Counted from the stretch's first letter, positions 36,013-45,037 are shown. The stretch: 64,000 bases of DNA from Streptomyces sp. S4.7 (GCF_010384365.1 NZ_CP048397.1:2356001-2420000); one strand, 5' to 3'. Notes: generated by a model not told the origin, from the sequence alone. A program made the numbers and translations.

Positions 36013-37605
36013 TCAGTCCCGGAGGCGGCCGGCCTGATCGATCGCCTCCGCCAGTTCCTTCACCGAGCCGTCCTCCGTGGAATCCGCCAACGTACGTGCC
36101 CGCTCCTCCAGTTCGCCGAGACCGGGAGCGCCGGGCAGGGTGCCGTCGATCGTCGATCCGCCGCGCAGGGCCTCGGCGAAGTACGCGGCGACAGCGGTGA
36201 CCTGGAGCCGCGGCTTCGCCTCGCCCCAGAGCCGTGAGTCGATCGCGCCCGCGCCGACCGAGCCCGACCGCTCGCGCGGCGACCGGGTCCCGGGATCCAG
36301 CCAGCGCACCGTCGCCCTCGCCACCTCGCCGCTCGCGCCGGGCCGCAGCCTGACGGCGTACAGCGCCGTCACCGTGTGCCCCGGCCCGACCTCGCCGCCG
36401 TCGACCCGGTCGTCACGGAAGTCCTCGTCCGCGACGGCCCTGTTCTCGTAGCCGATCAGCCGGAACCGTTCGACCGTGTCGCTGTCGAACGCCACCTGCG
36501 CCTTGGCGTCCCTGGCGCGCAGTTCGACGTTCATGGGGAGCTGGTCGACGAAGACCTTCCTGGCCTGTTCCCTGTCGGAGACGTACGTCGTGTGTCCGTC
36601 GCCCTTGTCGGCCAGCCGTTCCATCAGGGCGTCGCCGTAGTCGCTTCCGACGCCCACGCCGAACAGGGTGATGCCGTGCTCGCTGCGCGCGCCCGCGATG
36701 CGTTCGAGGATCGCGTCCGCCTGCGTCTCGCCGGTGTTGGCCAGCGCGTCCGACAGCAGGACGACCCGGTTGGTCGCGCCGCTCCTGCGGCCGTCGACGG
36801 CTTCGTCGTAGCCCGTCTCGACGCCCGCCCCGACATTGGTCGAGTCGGAGGGTTCCAGCTCCTCGATCACGTCGTGGATCCGGTCGCGGCTGTCGCCGAC
36901 GCGGGTCATCGGCAGCCGGGTCTCGGCCTCCGCGCTGAAGGTGACCAGGGCGATCGAGTCGTCGCCGCGCAGCTCGTCCGTAAGGATTCCGAGTGATTCC
37001 TTGACGAGGTCGAGGCGGCCGGGCTCGGCCATGGAGCCGGAGGTGTCGATCACGAACGTGAGCGCGGCAGGCGGGCGTTCACCCGCGTGGTCGGCCTGAC
37101 GGGTGGCGAGTCCGACGCGCAGGAGGGACCAGTCGTCGTCCCCGCCCGGCGCCGCCGCGCCGTCCACCGTGACGGAGAAGCCGTCTCCCTCGGGCCGTTC
37201 GTAGTCCTGGCGGAAGCTGTTGACGAACTCCTCGGGCCGTACGGTGCCGGGGTCCGGCAGCCGCCCTTCGTCGAGGGTGCGGAGCGCGTAGCCGTAGGAG
37301 GCGGTGTCCACGTCCAGTGCGAAGGTCGACAGATAGTCCGGTTCCGGTGCGAGGTCCCGCCCCTTGTCGTCCTGTTTCTGTTCGCCCTCCCGCCGTCCCT
37401 CGTCCTGCTCGACGCCGTCGGCCGGCCCCGCCGATCCCGAGCCCCCGGTGGATCCCGAACCGCTGCCGGGGGCACTTCCACCGGCCGGCCTGTCGGCCGC
37501 CTTGCTCGCGTCCTGCCGGTTGTCGCCGGAGCAGCCGGTGAGCAGCAGGCCGCCCGCCAGCAACGCGACCACCGCACTCCGGCATGCCCTTGTGTCGAGC
37601 TTCAT
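36013..37605 (-). CDS. VWA-domain lipoprotein (YfbK-like)
   Basis: An exported lipoprotein of 530 residues. The signal peptide SAVVALLAGGLLLTGCSGDN ends in lipobox LTGC. A Gly/Ser-rich spacer precedes the YfbK-type N-terminal domain (YLSTFALDVDTASYGYALRTL, about 90-160), then the VWA domain with the MIDAS motif VIDTSGSM (about 185-192) and DDSIALVTFSAEAETRLP. The C-terminal region (about 370-528, ALYAVRLRPGASGEVARATVRW, AAVAAYFAEALRGG) matches DUF3520. It probably binds ligands at the outer membrane face; the function is unknown. ATG 37605 has AGGGGGA five bases upstream. Confidence 0.88.
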   Translation of the reverse strand: MKLDTRACRSAVVALLAGGLLLTGCSGDNRQDASKAADRPAGGSAPGSGSGSTGGSGSAGPADGVEQDEGRREGEQKQDDKGRDLAPEPDYLSTFALDVDTASYGYALRTLDEGRLPDPGTVRPEEFVNSFRQDYERPEGDGFSVTVDGAAAPGGDDDWSLLRVGLATRQADHAGERPPAALTFVIDTSGSMAEPGRLDLVKESLGILTDELRGDDSIALVTFSAEAETRLPMTRVGDSRDRIHDVIEELEPSDSTNVGAGVETGYDEAVDGRRSGATNRVVLLSDALANTGETQADAILERIAGARSEHGITLFGVGVGSDYGDALMERLADKGDGHTTYVSDREQARKVFVDQLPMNVELRARDAKAQVAFDSDTVERFRLIGYENRAVADEDFRDDRVDGGEVGPGHTVTALYAVRLRPGASGEVARATVRWLDPGTRSPRERSGSVGAGAIDSRLWGEAKPRLQVTAVAAYFAEALRGGSTIDGTLPGAPGLGELEERARTLADSTEDGSVKELAEAIDQAGRLRD

Positions 37606-37832
37606 CACGGTCCCCCTGGAATCGTCAGCACTTGTGAATGTGACGTCCGAGTCGCCCGGGAGGACCGGCACAGAAGGTTGCGGATGAATCTCGATGCGGC
37701 AACGGGCCAGGGGAGTTGTCCGCCACCGGCCCGCTGTTCACGCCGCCTTCGCGCGAACTCGTACGCACAGTGGCGCCGTTGATGCGTGGATCAACTCCTT
37801 TGGCATGGAGTCGCCACTCTCTGAACTGGCAC

Positions 37833-37863
37833 TTGTCACAGTGTGCAGTCTCATGAGTACATT
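37833..37863 (+). promoter_or_regulatory. Possible promoter for the LuxR-type gene
   Basis: TTGTCA at 37833-37838 and TACATT at 37858-37863 are separated by 19 bases, in an AT-richer patch of the 370-base gap between the divergent VWA and LuxR genes. The spacing is longer than ideal, so this is only a candidate. The rest of the gap (37606-37975) shows no convincing gene. Confidence 0.3.
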
Positions 37864-37975
37864 GAGTGGCGTACGGCTCCGAGGGGATGGCGGGGGTGGT
37901 CAGCCGTGGCACAGGTTCCGGGGTCTGTACTCAACAGGTCTGCCCTGCCGAGAAGCGCACTGCGGGGGGGAGGCG

Positions 37976-38773
37976 GTGGAGAGTCTCCGACCTGCCGGCC
38001 GGGCGGTCCGCGGTACCCATCAGGTGGCCGCCGCGCTGGCCGCGCTCGTCCGTTCCGCGCGTCACGAACTGCTGACGTTCGACGATCCGGGCCGTTCTCT
38101 CGGGAAGGGCCTGCCGTTGCCGTTCCTGGAGTTCGCCACCGCGTGCGTCCGCGCCGCCGCGGAACGGGCGGGCCCGGAGGCGCGTCCCGGGACGGGAGAC
38201 GGCGCACGTGACAACACGGAAGCCGGCGCGGGGTCCGACGCCGGGACCGCTCCCCTGCCCGCCCACCCGCTCACGGTCCGCCGGATCGTGCCGCGTCAGG
38301 GCCTGGCGGGCCTGCCGCACACGCTGCGGGCTCTCGCCCGTGGTGCACGGCAGACGGAGACGATCCCGTTCAAGATGGTCCTCGTGGACCGTACGACGGC
38401 CGCGCTCCCCCTCGATCTGGATCTCCACTTCAACGGGGTGCTGCTGATCAGGGACCCGGTGGTCGTCGGGGCCCTGGTCCGTATCCATCAGCACTGGTGG
38501 GACCACGGCGAGGAGCTGACCGTGCGTCCGGACCCGGCGGCGGGCCCGGCACCGGCCGACGCGGAGGCCGGCACCGGTGCCGCCGCCCTTCCCCGTCAGT
38601 TACGGCCCGTGCTCGATGCCATGTTGTGCGGGCTCACCGACGAGGCGGCGGCGGCACGGCTCGGCATGTCGCCCCGCACCTACAGCAGACGCGTCGGTGA
38701 GCTGCTCACCGCCCTCGGCACGACGAGCCGCTTCCGTGCGGGGGCGGAAGCGGCTCGTCGGGGCTGGGTGTGA
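37976..38773 (+). CDS. LuxR-type HTH regulator with a TTA codon
   Basis: About 265 residues. The C-terminal helix-turn-helix RQLRPVLDAMLCGLTDEAAAARLGMSPRTYSRRVGELL is a LuxR/GerE-like DNA-binding domain. The N-terminal part (AALVRSARHELLTFDDPG, TVRRIVPRQGL, FKMVLVDRTTAALPLDL, GVLLIRDPVVVGALVRIHQHWW) looks like the phospholipase-D-like ligand module found in TrmB and some Streptomyces LuxR proteins. The leucine at 38600-38602 is encoded by TTA, so synthesis should need the developmental tRNA BldA. GTG 37976 sits behind GGGGGGAGG; upstream ATGs at 37806 and 37854 are possible, but that region has atypical composition. The targets are unknown. Confidence 0.78.
   Translation: MESLRPAGRAVRGTHQVAAALAALVRSARHELLTFDDPGRSLGKGLPLPFLEFATACVRAAAERAGPEARPGTGDGARDNTEAGAGSDAGTAPLPAHPLTVRRIVPRQGLAGLPHTLRALARGARQTETIPFKMVLVDRTTAALPLDLDLHFNGVLLIRDPVVVGALVRIHQHWWDHGEELTVRPDPAAGPAPADAEAGTGAAALPRQLRPVLDAMLCGLTDEAAAARLGMSPRTYSRRVGELLTALGTTSRFRAGAEAARRGWV
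38721..38760 (+). terminator. 16-bp perfect hairpin within the LuxR gene 3' end
   Basis: CGACGAGCCGCTTCCG and its exact complement flank an 8-base loop. The stem lies wholly inside the last 18 codons and ends 13 bases before the end of the stop codon. It would act as a strong terminator between the convergent LuxR and ABC-2 permease genes; the 53 bases between those genes show no other hairpin. Confidence 0.6.
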
Positions 38774-38826
38774 ACGCGCCGCGCGGGCCGGCCCACGGCA
38801 TCGGGCCGGCCGGTCGACAGGCCCGC

Positions 38827-39702
38827 TCAGCTCACGATGTCCTTCCGGGAGAAGTTCCTGAAGGCGAGCGCGAACAGCACCAGGGCGTACGTCACCGAGA
38901 CCGCCGAGCCCTTCAGCATGCCGCTCCACTCCAACTGCGGCTGGAGCGCGTCCGCCCAGGCGAACTGCCAGTGCGCGGGCAGGAAGTCCCGCCAGGTCCC
39001 CAGCGCCGTCACCTGGTCCAGGACGTTGCCGATGATCGTCAGTCCGACCGCGCCGCCGACCGCGCCGAGCGGGGCGTCGGTCTTCGTGGAGAGCCAGAAG
39101 GCGAGGCCCGCCGTGACCAGTTGGGAGACGAAGATGAAGCCGACCACGAGCGCGAGCCGGGGCACGGTGTCGGCCGTGCCCAGCGACCCTCCGGTGGGCA
39201 GTTCCAGCGCCCCCCAGCCATAGGCGGCCGTGCCCGCCGCCAGCGCGACGACCGGCAGCAGCACCATCGCCGCCAGGCTCATGGAGAGCGCCACCGCCAG
39301 CTTGCTCCACAGCAGGCGGGCGCGGGGCACCGGCGCGGCGAGCAGATAGCGCAGCGAGGACCAGCTCGCCTCGGAGGCCACGGTGTCCCCGCAGAACAGC
39401 GCGACGGGGACGACCAGCAGGAAGCCCGCCGAGACGAAGAGGCAGGTGGCGGCGAAGTTGGCGCCGGAGGCGGTCGCGGTGTCCATCAGGTTCAGCCGGC
39501 TGCCGCCCCCGCCGCCGCCGTCCTCGTCGGCTCCCGGTGTCCCGCCGATGGCGAAGGCCACGATCAGCACGAAGGGCAGGACGGCCAGGATCCCGCCCAT
39601 CGCCATCGTGCGCCTGCGCTTGAGCTGTCGTACGAGCTCGACGCGGAACGGGAGGGTGCGGCCCGCCCGGTAGCCCGGAGCCGATTCGGTGAGCGCGCTC
39701 AT
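38827..39702 (-). CDS. ABC-2 type transporter permease
   Basis: A 291-residue membrane protein with six hydrophobic segments (GGILAVLPFVLIVAFAIGG, FAATCLFVSAGFLLVVPVALF, AVALSMSLAAMVLLPVVALAAG, LALVVGFIFVSQLVTAGLAFW, GAVGGAVGLTIIGNVLDQV, and a last one near SVTYALVLFALAFR). It is the permease partner of the ATPase domain encoded just upstream, because its ATG overlaps that stop (ATGA). The EASWSSLRYLLAAPVPRARLLW segment is the ABC-2 signature. The substrate is unknown. Confidence 0.87.
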   Translation of the reverse strand: MSALTESAPGYRAGRTLPFRVELVRQLKRRRTMAMGGILAVLPFVLIVAFAIGGTPGADEDGGGGGGSRLNLMDTATASGANFAATCLFVSAGFLLVVPVALFCGDTVASEASWSSLRYLLAAPVPRARLLWSKLAVALSMSLAAMVLLPVVALAAGTAAYGWGALELPTGGSLGTADTVPRLALVVGFIFVSQLVTAGLAFWLSTKTDAPLGAVGGAVGLTIIGNVLDQVTALGTWRDFLPAHWQFAWADALQPQLEWSGMLKGSAVSVTYALVLFALAFRNFSRKDIVS

Positions 39703-42341
39703 GCGGAGGCTCCTGAGATGAGGGTGAGGAAGGCGTCCTCCAGGCGGCGGTGCGGTCCGACGCCGGTGAGCGTCACGTCCATCCGGATCAGCTCGGTGAC
39801 GAGGGTGTTGGTACCGGCCCCGTCGAGCCGTACGAGCAGCCCCTCGTCCGTACGGATCGCGGATCCGATCCCGGGCATCGCGGCGATCTTGTCCAGGACA
39901 GGTTCGGGCACCTGTCCGGCCGTGGTGACGAGCACGGTGTCACCGGATCCGGTGATCTCGGCGACCGGACCGGCCTGGACGAGCCGGCCCCGGTCCATGA
40001 CGACCAGGTGCGTACAGGTCTGTTCGACCTCGGAGAGGAGGTGGCTGGAGACGATGACGGTCCGGCCTTCGGCCGCGTAACGGATCATCACGTCACGCAT
40101 CTCGCGGATCTGCGGCGGGTCGAGGCCGTTGGTCGGCTCGTCCAGGATGAGGAGGTCCGGCAGGCCGAGCATGGCCTGGGCTATGGCGAGGCGCTGACGC
40201 ATGCCCTGCGAGTAGGTGCGCACCGCGCGGGCGAGGACGTCGCCGAGTCCGGCGATCTCCAGGGCCTGTTCGATGTGCGAGTCCTCGGCGGGGCGGCCGG
40301 TGGCCCGCCAGTACAGCTCCAGGTTGTCTTGTCCGGACAGGTGCGGCAGGAAGCCCGCGCCTTCTACGAAGGATCCGACGTGGGACAGCACGGGTGCGCC
40401 CGGCCTGATGGCGTGCCCGAAGACCCGGATGTCTCCGGCGTCAGGGGTGATGAGTCCCATCAGCATGCGCAGGGTCGTGGTCTTGCCCGCGCCGTTCGGG
40501 CCGAGGAGCCCGAGCACCTGCCCCTTCTCGACGCGGAAGGACAGGTCCCGCACGGCGTAGCGGTCGGCGGACTTGGCATAGCGCTTCGACAGGTCCGTGA
40601 TCTGGAGGGGTACGTCGGCGAGTTCCGGGTCGGGCGCCGGCGCGCTGACCCTGCGGCGTGCGGTGAGCAGCAGTGCGGCGGCGATCAGCGCACCACCCAG
40701 CGGCAGGCCCCAGACCCACCAGGCGAGGGTGGGCGCCGCGGTGCTGAGGGCGGGCGCGGTGGGTACGGAGAGGTCGCCGTCCACGGTGACGGTGTAGGTG
40801 GCCGGGGTGGCGGGTGAGGCGTAGGCGAGGTCGGTCGCGGCGAGGACGACGCGCAGCCGGTGCCCCGCCTCCACCTTGTGGTCGATGGCCGGCAGGGTCA
40901 GTTCGACGGTCTTGCCACCGCCCGCCTCGACTCCCTCGACCCGTACGGGGGAGACGAGTTGTGAGGGCAGCACCTGCTGGCGGCCGTCGGGGCTCACGTC
41001 GTAGACCTTGCCGAAGAGGACGGCGTCGGCGCTGTCCGCCTTGACGGTGACCCGCACGGTCGGTGAGCCCGTCACCTGGAGGGATGTGTCGAGCGGCCGG
41101 GAGTCGAAGCGCGCGTACTGGCCGGGGAAGTCGAGGGCGAGGCCCATGCCGAACGAGGACAGCTGGGACAGCCCGCCGCCGACGCCCGGGACGGTGGAGA
41201 TGGCGGGCGGACTCGCACCGGCGGGGTTGTCGAACGACTGCTCCCGCCCGGTGAGCGGAATGTTCGCTGTCCCGCTCCGCAGTCCGGGGTAGCTGTCGCT
41301 GGTCGCGCCCCGCAGCAGGGCCCGGCCGTCGGTGGAGTCGACGCCGCCGGTCCGGCTGACGCGGAACGCGGGCCCGGTGTCGACGCCCGCGTCCTTCTTG
41401 AGGTAGTGGTCGAACCAGGAGTTGATACGGCTCTCGACCCGGCCGGTCTCGGCGTTCCCGCCATCGTGACCGCCGGCCATCCAGTCGACGGCGACAGGTG
41501 CGCCGTTGGCCTTGATCGTCTTCGCCATGGCGTCGGACTGGCCGAGCGGGAAGAGCGAGTCGGTCTGGCCCTGGATGATCAGCGAGGGGACCTTGATGCG
41601 GTCGCCGACCGCGGACGGGCTGCGCTCCGCGAGGAGTTGCCTGGCCGCCGCGTCGGGCTTCCCGGCGACGGCGACCCGGTCGTACATCTCGCAGAGCTGC
41701 TTCTCGAAGGTGTCGCAGCCGCCGCCGGTGGAGAAGAAGATCCCGGCCCAGAGCTTCTTGAAGACGCCGTCGGGGAAGAGGGAGTCGGCGAGATTCCAGT
41801 AGGTGATCACGGGGGCGATCGCGTCGACGCGCGGGTCATGGCCCGCGCCGAGCAGCGAGATGGCTCCTCCGTAGGAGGCGCCGCTCATACCGACGCGTGG
41901 GTCGCCGTCGCCGTCGAGTTCGACCTCGGGGCGCTCGGCGAGCCAGTCGATCATCCGGGAGACGTCTTTGACCTCGTAGGCCGGGTCGTTGAGACCGATG
42001 GTGCCGGTGGACTCTCCGAACCCTCGTGCCGACCAGGTCAGTACGGCGTACCCGTCGCGCGCGAGCTTCTCGGCCTGGGCCCGTACGTCGTTCTTGCTGC
42101 CGCCGAAGCCGTGGCCGAGCAGGACCGCGGGCCTGCGGCGGTCGCCGTCGTCGGCGGTGAAGTACGAGGTGTCGATCCGGGCGCCGGGCATCTCCATCGT
42201 CTGGTCGTCTCGGTCCACGGTGGGCGCGCTGTCCGAGGCGACGGCTGTCCAGGTGCCGGCGCCGACGAGCACGGCGGCCGCGGCCACGCCCGCGAGCCAC
42301 CGTTTGCGCAGCCGTGGCCGCCGGGGGGTAGGGATCTCCAT
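39699..42341 (-). CDS. Extracellular S15-type alpha/beta hydrolase fused to an ABC transporter ATPase
   Basis: One 880-residue chain with two enzymes. A basic start and membrane anchor (about 12-34) lead to an alpha/beta hydrolase: oxyanion region LLGHGFGGSKND, nucleophile elbow GMSGASYGGA (Ser156), Asp in QGQTDSLFPLG and His in GGHDGGN, then an X-Pro dipeptidyl-peptidase C-terminal jelly roll (about 390-570). A second membrane helix (WWVWGLPLGGALIAAALLL, near 590) returns the chain to the cytoplasm, where a full ABC ATPase follows: GPNGAGKTTT, TYSQGMRQRLAIAQAM, LLILDEPTNGLD and SSHLL. With the coupled ABC-2 permease it forms an exporter whose ATPase subunit carries an external hydrolase. Frame and codon use are continuous, so this is a true fusion. 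Confidence 0.9.
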   Translation of the reverse strand: MEIPTPRRPRLRKRWLAGVAAAAVLVGAGTWTAVASDSAPTVDRDDQTMEMPGARIDTSYFTADDGDRRRPAVLLGHGFGGSKNDVRAQAEKLARDGYAVLTWSARGFGESTGTIGLNDPAYEVKDVSRMIDWLAERPEVELDGDGDPRVGMSGASYGGAISLLGAGHDPRVDAIAPVITYWNLADSLFPDGVFKKLWAGIFFSTGGGCDTFEKQLCEMYDRVAVAGKPDAAARQLLAERSPSAVGDRIKVPSLIIQGQTDSLFPLGQSDAMAKTIKANGAPVAVDWMAGGHDGGNAETGRVESRINSWFDHYLKKDAGVDTGPAFRVSRTGGVDSTDGRALLRGATSDSYPGLRSGTANIPLTGREQSFDNPAGASPPAISTVPGVGGGLSQLSSFGMGLALDFPGQYARFDSRPLDTSLQVTGSPTVRVTVKADSADAVLFGKVYDVSPDGRQQVLPSQLVSPVRVEGVEAGGGKTVELTLPAIDHKVEAGHRLRVVLAATDLAYASPATPATYTVTVDGDLSVPTAPALSTAAPTLAWWVWGLPLGGALIAAALLLTARRRVSAPAPDPELADVPLQITDLSKRYAKSADRYAVRDLSFRVEKGQVLGLLGPNGAGKTTTLRMLMGLITPDAGDIRVFGHAIRPGAPVLSHVGSFVEGAGFLPHLSGQDNLELYWRATGRPAEDSHIEQALEIAGLGDVLARAVRTYSQGMRQRLAIAQAMLGLPDLLILDEPTNGLDPPQIREMRDVMIRYAAEGRTVIVSSHLLSEVEQTCTHLVVMDRGRLVQAGPVAEITGSGDTVLVTTAGQVPEPVLDKIAAMPGIGSAIRTDEGLLVRLDGAGTNTLVTELIRMDVTLTGVGPHRRLEDAFLTLISGASA

Positions 42342-42491
42342 GCTTGAACCCTAGACGGCCCCTTGCGCCGCCCGCGCTGACACCGGTCGGAACTCACGGG
42401 CCTCCTTGAGGAGTACGGGATAGCGTCGGCGTACACCAGCCGTGGTACGTACGGCGGCCCCGGACGCGACGCGCGAGGAGAGACCAGCGAC

Positions 42492-42917
42492 ATGACCGGC
42501 ATGGAGATCCGCCGGGCGACGACGGTCGGCGAGCTCGTCGCCGGCCGGCATCTGTACGACAGCCCGGCCCGGCCGGAGTGGGCGGAGCGCTTCCTCGCCG
42601 CTCCGGGCCATCTGATGCTGATCGCCTACGTCGAAGGCGCACCTGTCGGATTTGTCTCAGGCATCGAGATGCTACATCCGGACAAAGGCGTTGAAATGTT
42701 CCTGTACGAGCTGTCGGTGGGCGAGCCGTACCGGCGTCGGGGCATCGGTCGGGCGCTGACCGAGGCGCTCGCGGAGATCGCGCGTGAGCGCGGCTGCTAC
42801 GACATGTGGGTGGGGGTGGACACCGACAACGACCCGGCACTGGCGACGTACCGCGCGGCCGGGGCACGTGAGGAGGGCCACTTCGCCATGCTGACCTGGG
42901 AGTTCTCCACCCCCTAG
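42492..42917 (+). CDS. GNAT N-acetyltransferase (AAC(3)-I-like)
   Basis: A 141-residue single GNAT domain. Motif A is ELSVGEPYRRRGIGRALTEALAEIA, with the acetyl-CoA-binding RRRGIGRA loop; VGFVSGIEMLHPDKGVEMFLYEL and the terminal NDPALATYRAAGAREEGHFAMLTWEF match aminoglycoside 3-N-acetyltransferase type I relatives. It could acetylate an aminoglycoside or another amine; the substrate cannot be fixed from the sequence. ATG 42492 has GAGGAGA about ten bases upstream. It is divergent from the hydrolase-ABC gene and ends seven bases from the convergent methyltransferase. Confidence 0.82.
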   Translation: MTGMEIRRATTVGELVAGRHLYDSPARPEWAERFLAAPGHLMLIAYVEGAPVGFVSGIEMLHPDKGVEMFLYELSVGEPYRRRGIGRALTEALAEIARERGCYDMWVGVDTDNDPALATYRAAGAREEGHFAMLTWEFSTP

Positions 42918-42924
42918 GGGGCGT

Positions 42925-43776
42925 TCACGGGCGTTCGGCTGTGACGAGCCACAGGCGGCTGGTCAGCCGTACGCCCTGCCGGGTCTCGAAGGCGTGGAAC
43001 GCCTCCGTGGCGGCGTCGTGGGCGCGCGCACGGGTCCGCTCATCGGCGTCCGCGAGAGCCAGCCAGTGCTGCAGGGGTCCCCATCCCATCAGGAAGGCGG
43101 AGGCGTCCGAGGCGTCCTTGCCCCAGTGCTGGCTCAGGGCGATGGCCCGCAGGCCGATGCCCTTGAATCCCGCCTCGCTCAACACACGCTCGGTGTGCGC
43201 GGGGTCCGCGAAGGAGGCGGGCTGGTGCTTGCTGTCCTCGTTGAGGGCGGGGAGCGTGACCTGGGTGCCGATCGCCGCGAAGATCACCGCCTGGTCCATG
43301 AGGCTGAACGACTGTGGGCAGACGAAGGCGAGCCGCCCACCGGGCCGTAAAGCGCGTCCGATGTTGCGGAACGCGGCGGCGGGATCGGCGAAGAACATCA
43401 CTCCGAAGCGGCTCACCGCGATGTCGAAAGCCTCCTCCTCGAAGTCGTGCACCTGTGCGTCGCCCTGCACGAACGTGACGTCCTCGATCCCCTCCGCCAC
43501 GGCCGACGCTCTGGCCCGCGTCAGCATCGGTAAGGACAGGTCGATCCCGACGGCACGAGCCCCACGGAGAGCGGCGAGCCGCGTCACCCGTCCGTTCCCG
43601 CAGCCGATGTCCAGAACCCGGTCACCCTCCTTTATGCCGGCGGCTTCCAGCAGCGGGGCATTGGCAGCGTCGTTCAGATGGTCGTACCGATCCTGGTGTT
43701 CCGCCCAGTGCCTGCCCTCGTAGCCGTTCCACGCCTCGGTCTGGGCTGAGTTCACCATGTCCGTCATGCCTTCCAT
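42925..43776 (-). CDS. UbiE/COQ5-like SAM methyltransferase with a TTA codon
   Basis: A 283-residue class I methyltransferase. VLDIGCGNGRVTRLAALRGARAVGIDLS is SAM motif I and II, followed by VTFVQGDAQVHDFEEEAFDIAVSRFGVMFF (motif III/IV) and GRALRPGGRLAFVCP. The first residues, QTEAWNGYEGRHWAEHQDRYD, are typical of small-molecule methyltransferases. One leucine (43348-43350) is TTA, making translation BldA-dependent. ATG 43776 is chosen because GGGAGGAG lies seven bases before it. It is divergent from the aldo/keto reductase across 259 bases without a gene. The substrate is unknown. Confidence 0.85.
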   Translation of the reverse strand: MEGMTDMVNSAQTEAWNGYEGRHWAEHQDRYDHLNDAANAPLLEAAGIKEGDRVLDIGCGNGRVTRLAALRGARAVGIDLSLPMLTRARASAVAEGIEDVTFVQGDAQVHDFEEEAFDIAVSRFGVMFFADPAAAFRNIGRALRPGGRLAFVCPQSFSLMDQAVIFAAIGTQVTLPALNEDSKHQPASFADPAHTERVLSEAGFKGIGLRAIALSQHWGKDASDASAFLMGWGPLQHWLALADADERTRARAHDAATEAFHAFETRQGVRLTSRLWLVTAERP

Positions 43777-44035
43777 ACTGCCGCTCCTCCCGTCTTGGGC
43801 CCATAGCATGGCGAGAACTCGACGCGCTCGGCGCGCCTGTGTCACGAAGGGTGTTCGCGCAACGCTCGAATCCGGCGGTCGCGGGGCCGACTCGGGAGTG
43901 CCGCACACGGTCGTTCGGCCGGGCCGGGAAGCGTCCGCGACTCGCTGCTCGCCGCCGACGGCCCCTCCGCCGCCTAAAGTGCGGAGCGGCCCGGTGTGTA
44001 CTGTGCGGGCCCGGCCATCTGGGAGGAATACCGTC

Positions 44036-44971
44036 GTGAAGACCTTCACCATGCCCGGCACCGACATCCTCGTTCCGAACGTCGTACTCGGTCTGATGCG
44101 TATCGCCGACAAGACGGACGACGAAGTCCGCGAACTCGTCCGCACCGCGCGTGACGCCGGCATCGACTTCGTCGACCACGCCGATGTCTACGGCGGCGAA
44201 CTGCACGGATGTGAACGCCGCTTCGCCGACGCGATGACGCTGAGCCCGTCGCAGCGCGACGAGATCACGATCCAGACCAAGGCGGGCATCGTCACGGACG
44301 GGCCGTACTACGACTTCTCCTACGAACACATCGTCAAATCGGTCGAGGGCTCACTCGCTGCCCTGCGGACCGACCGCATCGACATCCTGCTGCTGCACCG
44401 CCCCGACGCGCTCGTCGAGCCCGAAGAGGTTGCCCGCGCCTTCGACGAGCTCGAATCCTCGGGCAAGGTGCGCGCCTTCGGTGTCTCGAACCAGACCCCA
44501 CGTCAGATCGACCTGCTGCGCAGGTACGTGCGCCAGCCCATCGTGGCCAACCAGCTTCAGCTCTCGATCACACACGAGCCGATCATCGCTCAAGGGGTTG
44601 CCGCGAACATGCTCGCGGAGCAGCAGGCGGCCACCCTCGACGGCGGAGGCGTCGTCGACTACTGCCGGCTGAACGACATCACCATCCAGGCGTGGTCCCC
44701 CTTCCAGGCCGGTTTCTTCACGGGTGTCTTTCTCGACTCGCCGGACTACCCCGAGCTGAACGCCGTCATCGACCGCCTCGCCGGCCGGTACGACGTCCCC
44801 GCCGTCGCGATCGCGACTGCCTGGATCACCCGCCACCCCGCTCGGATGCAGGTCGTGCTCGGCACCACCAGCCCGGAGCGCGTCGCGGGCGCCGCCCAAG
44901 GCTCCGAACTTCCGCTCACCCGGGCCGAGTGGTACGAACTGTTCCGCGCCGCGGGCCACCTCGTTCCCTGA
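44036..44971 (+). CDS. Aldo/keto reductase (YdhF-like)
   Basis: A 311-residue NADPH-dependent oxidoreductase with a TIM-barrel fold. The catalytic tetrad is visible: Asp and Tyr in IDFVDHADVYGG, Lys in ITIQTKAGI, and His in ILLLHRPDAL. The C-terminal NADP-binding part has WSPFQAGFF and VVLGTTSPERVAGA. Overall it is closest to E. coli YdhF-type reductases of unknown substrate. GTG 44036 has GGGAGGA eight bases upstream; the open frame extends further 5' without homology. Confidence 0.9.
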   Translation: MKTFTMPGTDILVPNVVLGLMRIADKTDDEVRELVRTARDAGIDFVDHADVYGGELHGCERRFADAMTLSPSQRDEITIQTKAGIVTDGPYYDFSYEHIVKSVEGSLAALRTDRIDILLLHRPDALVEPEEVARAFDELESSGKVRAFGVSNQTPRQIDLLRRYVRQPIVANQLQLSITHEPIIAQGVAANMLAEQQAATLDGGGVVDYCRLNDITIQAWSPFQAGFFTGVFLDSPDYPELNAVIDRLAGRYDVPAVAIATAWITRHPARMQVVLGTTSPERVAGAAQGSELPLTRAEWYELFRAAGHLVP

Positions 44972-45003
44972 ATCGGCGTCGGGGAGCTGTCCGTCACGTG
45001 CGG

Positions 45004-45037
45004 CGGCCCGCGCGGAATAGGGGTACCGTGCGGGCCG
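45004..45037. terminator. Convergent-gene hairpin terminator
   Basis: A perfect 8-bp stem (CGGCCCGC/GCGGGCCG) with an 18-base loop in the 95-base gap between the aldo/keto reductase and iolA, whose genes converge. It probably serves both. Confidence 0.5.
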
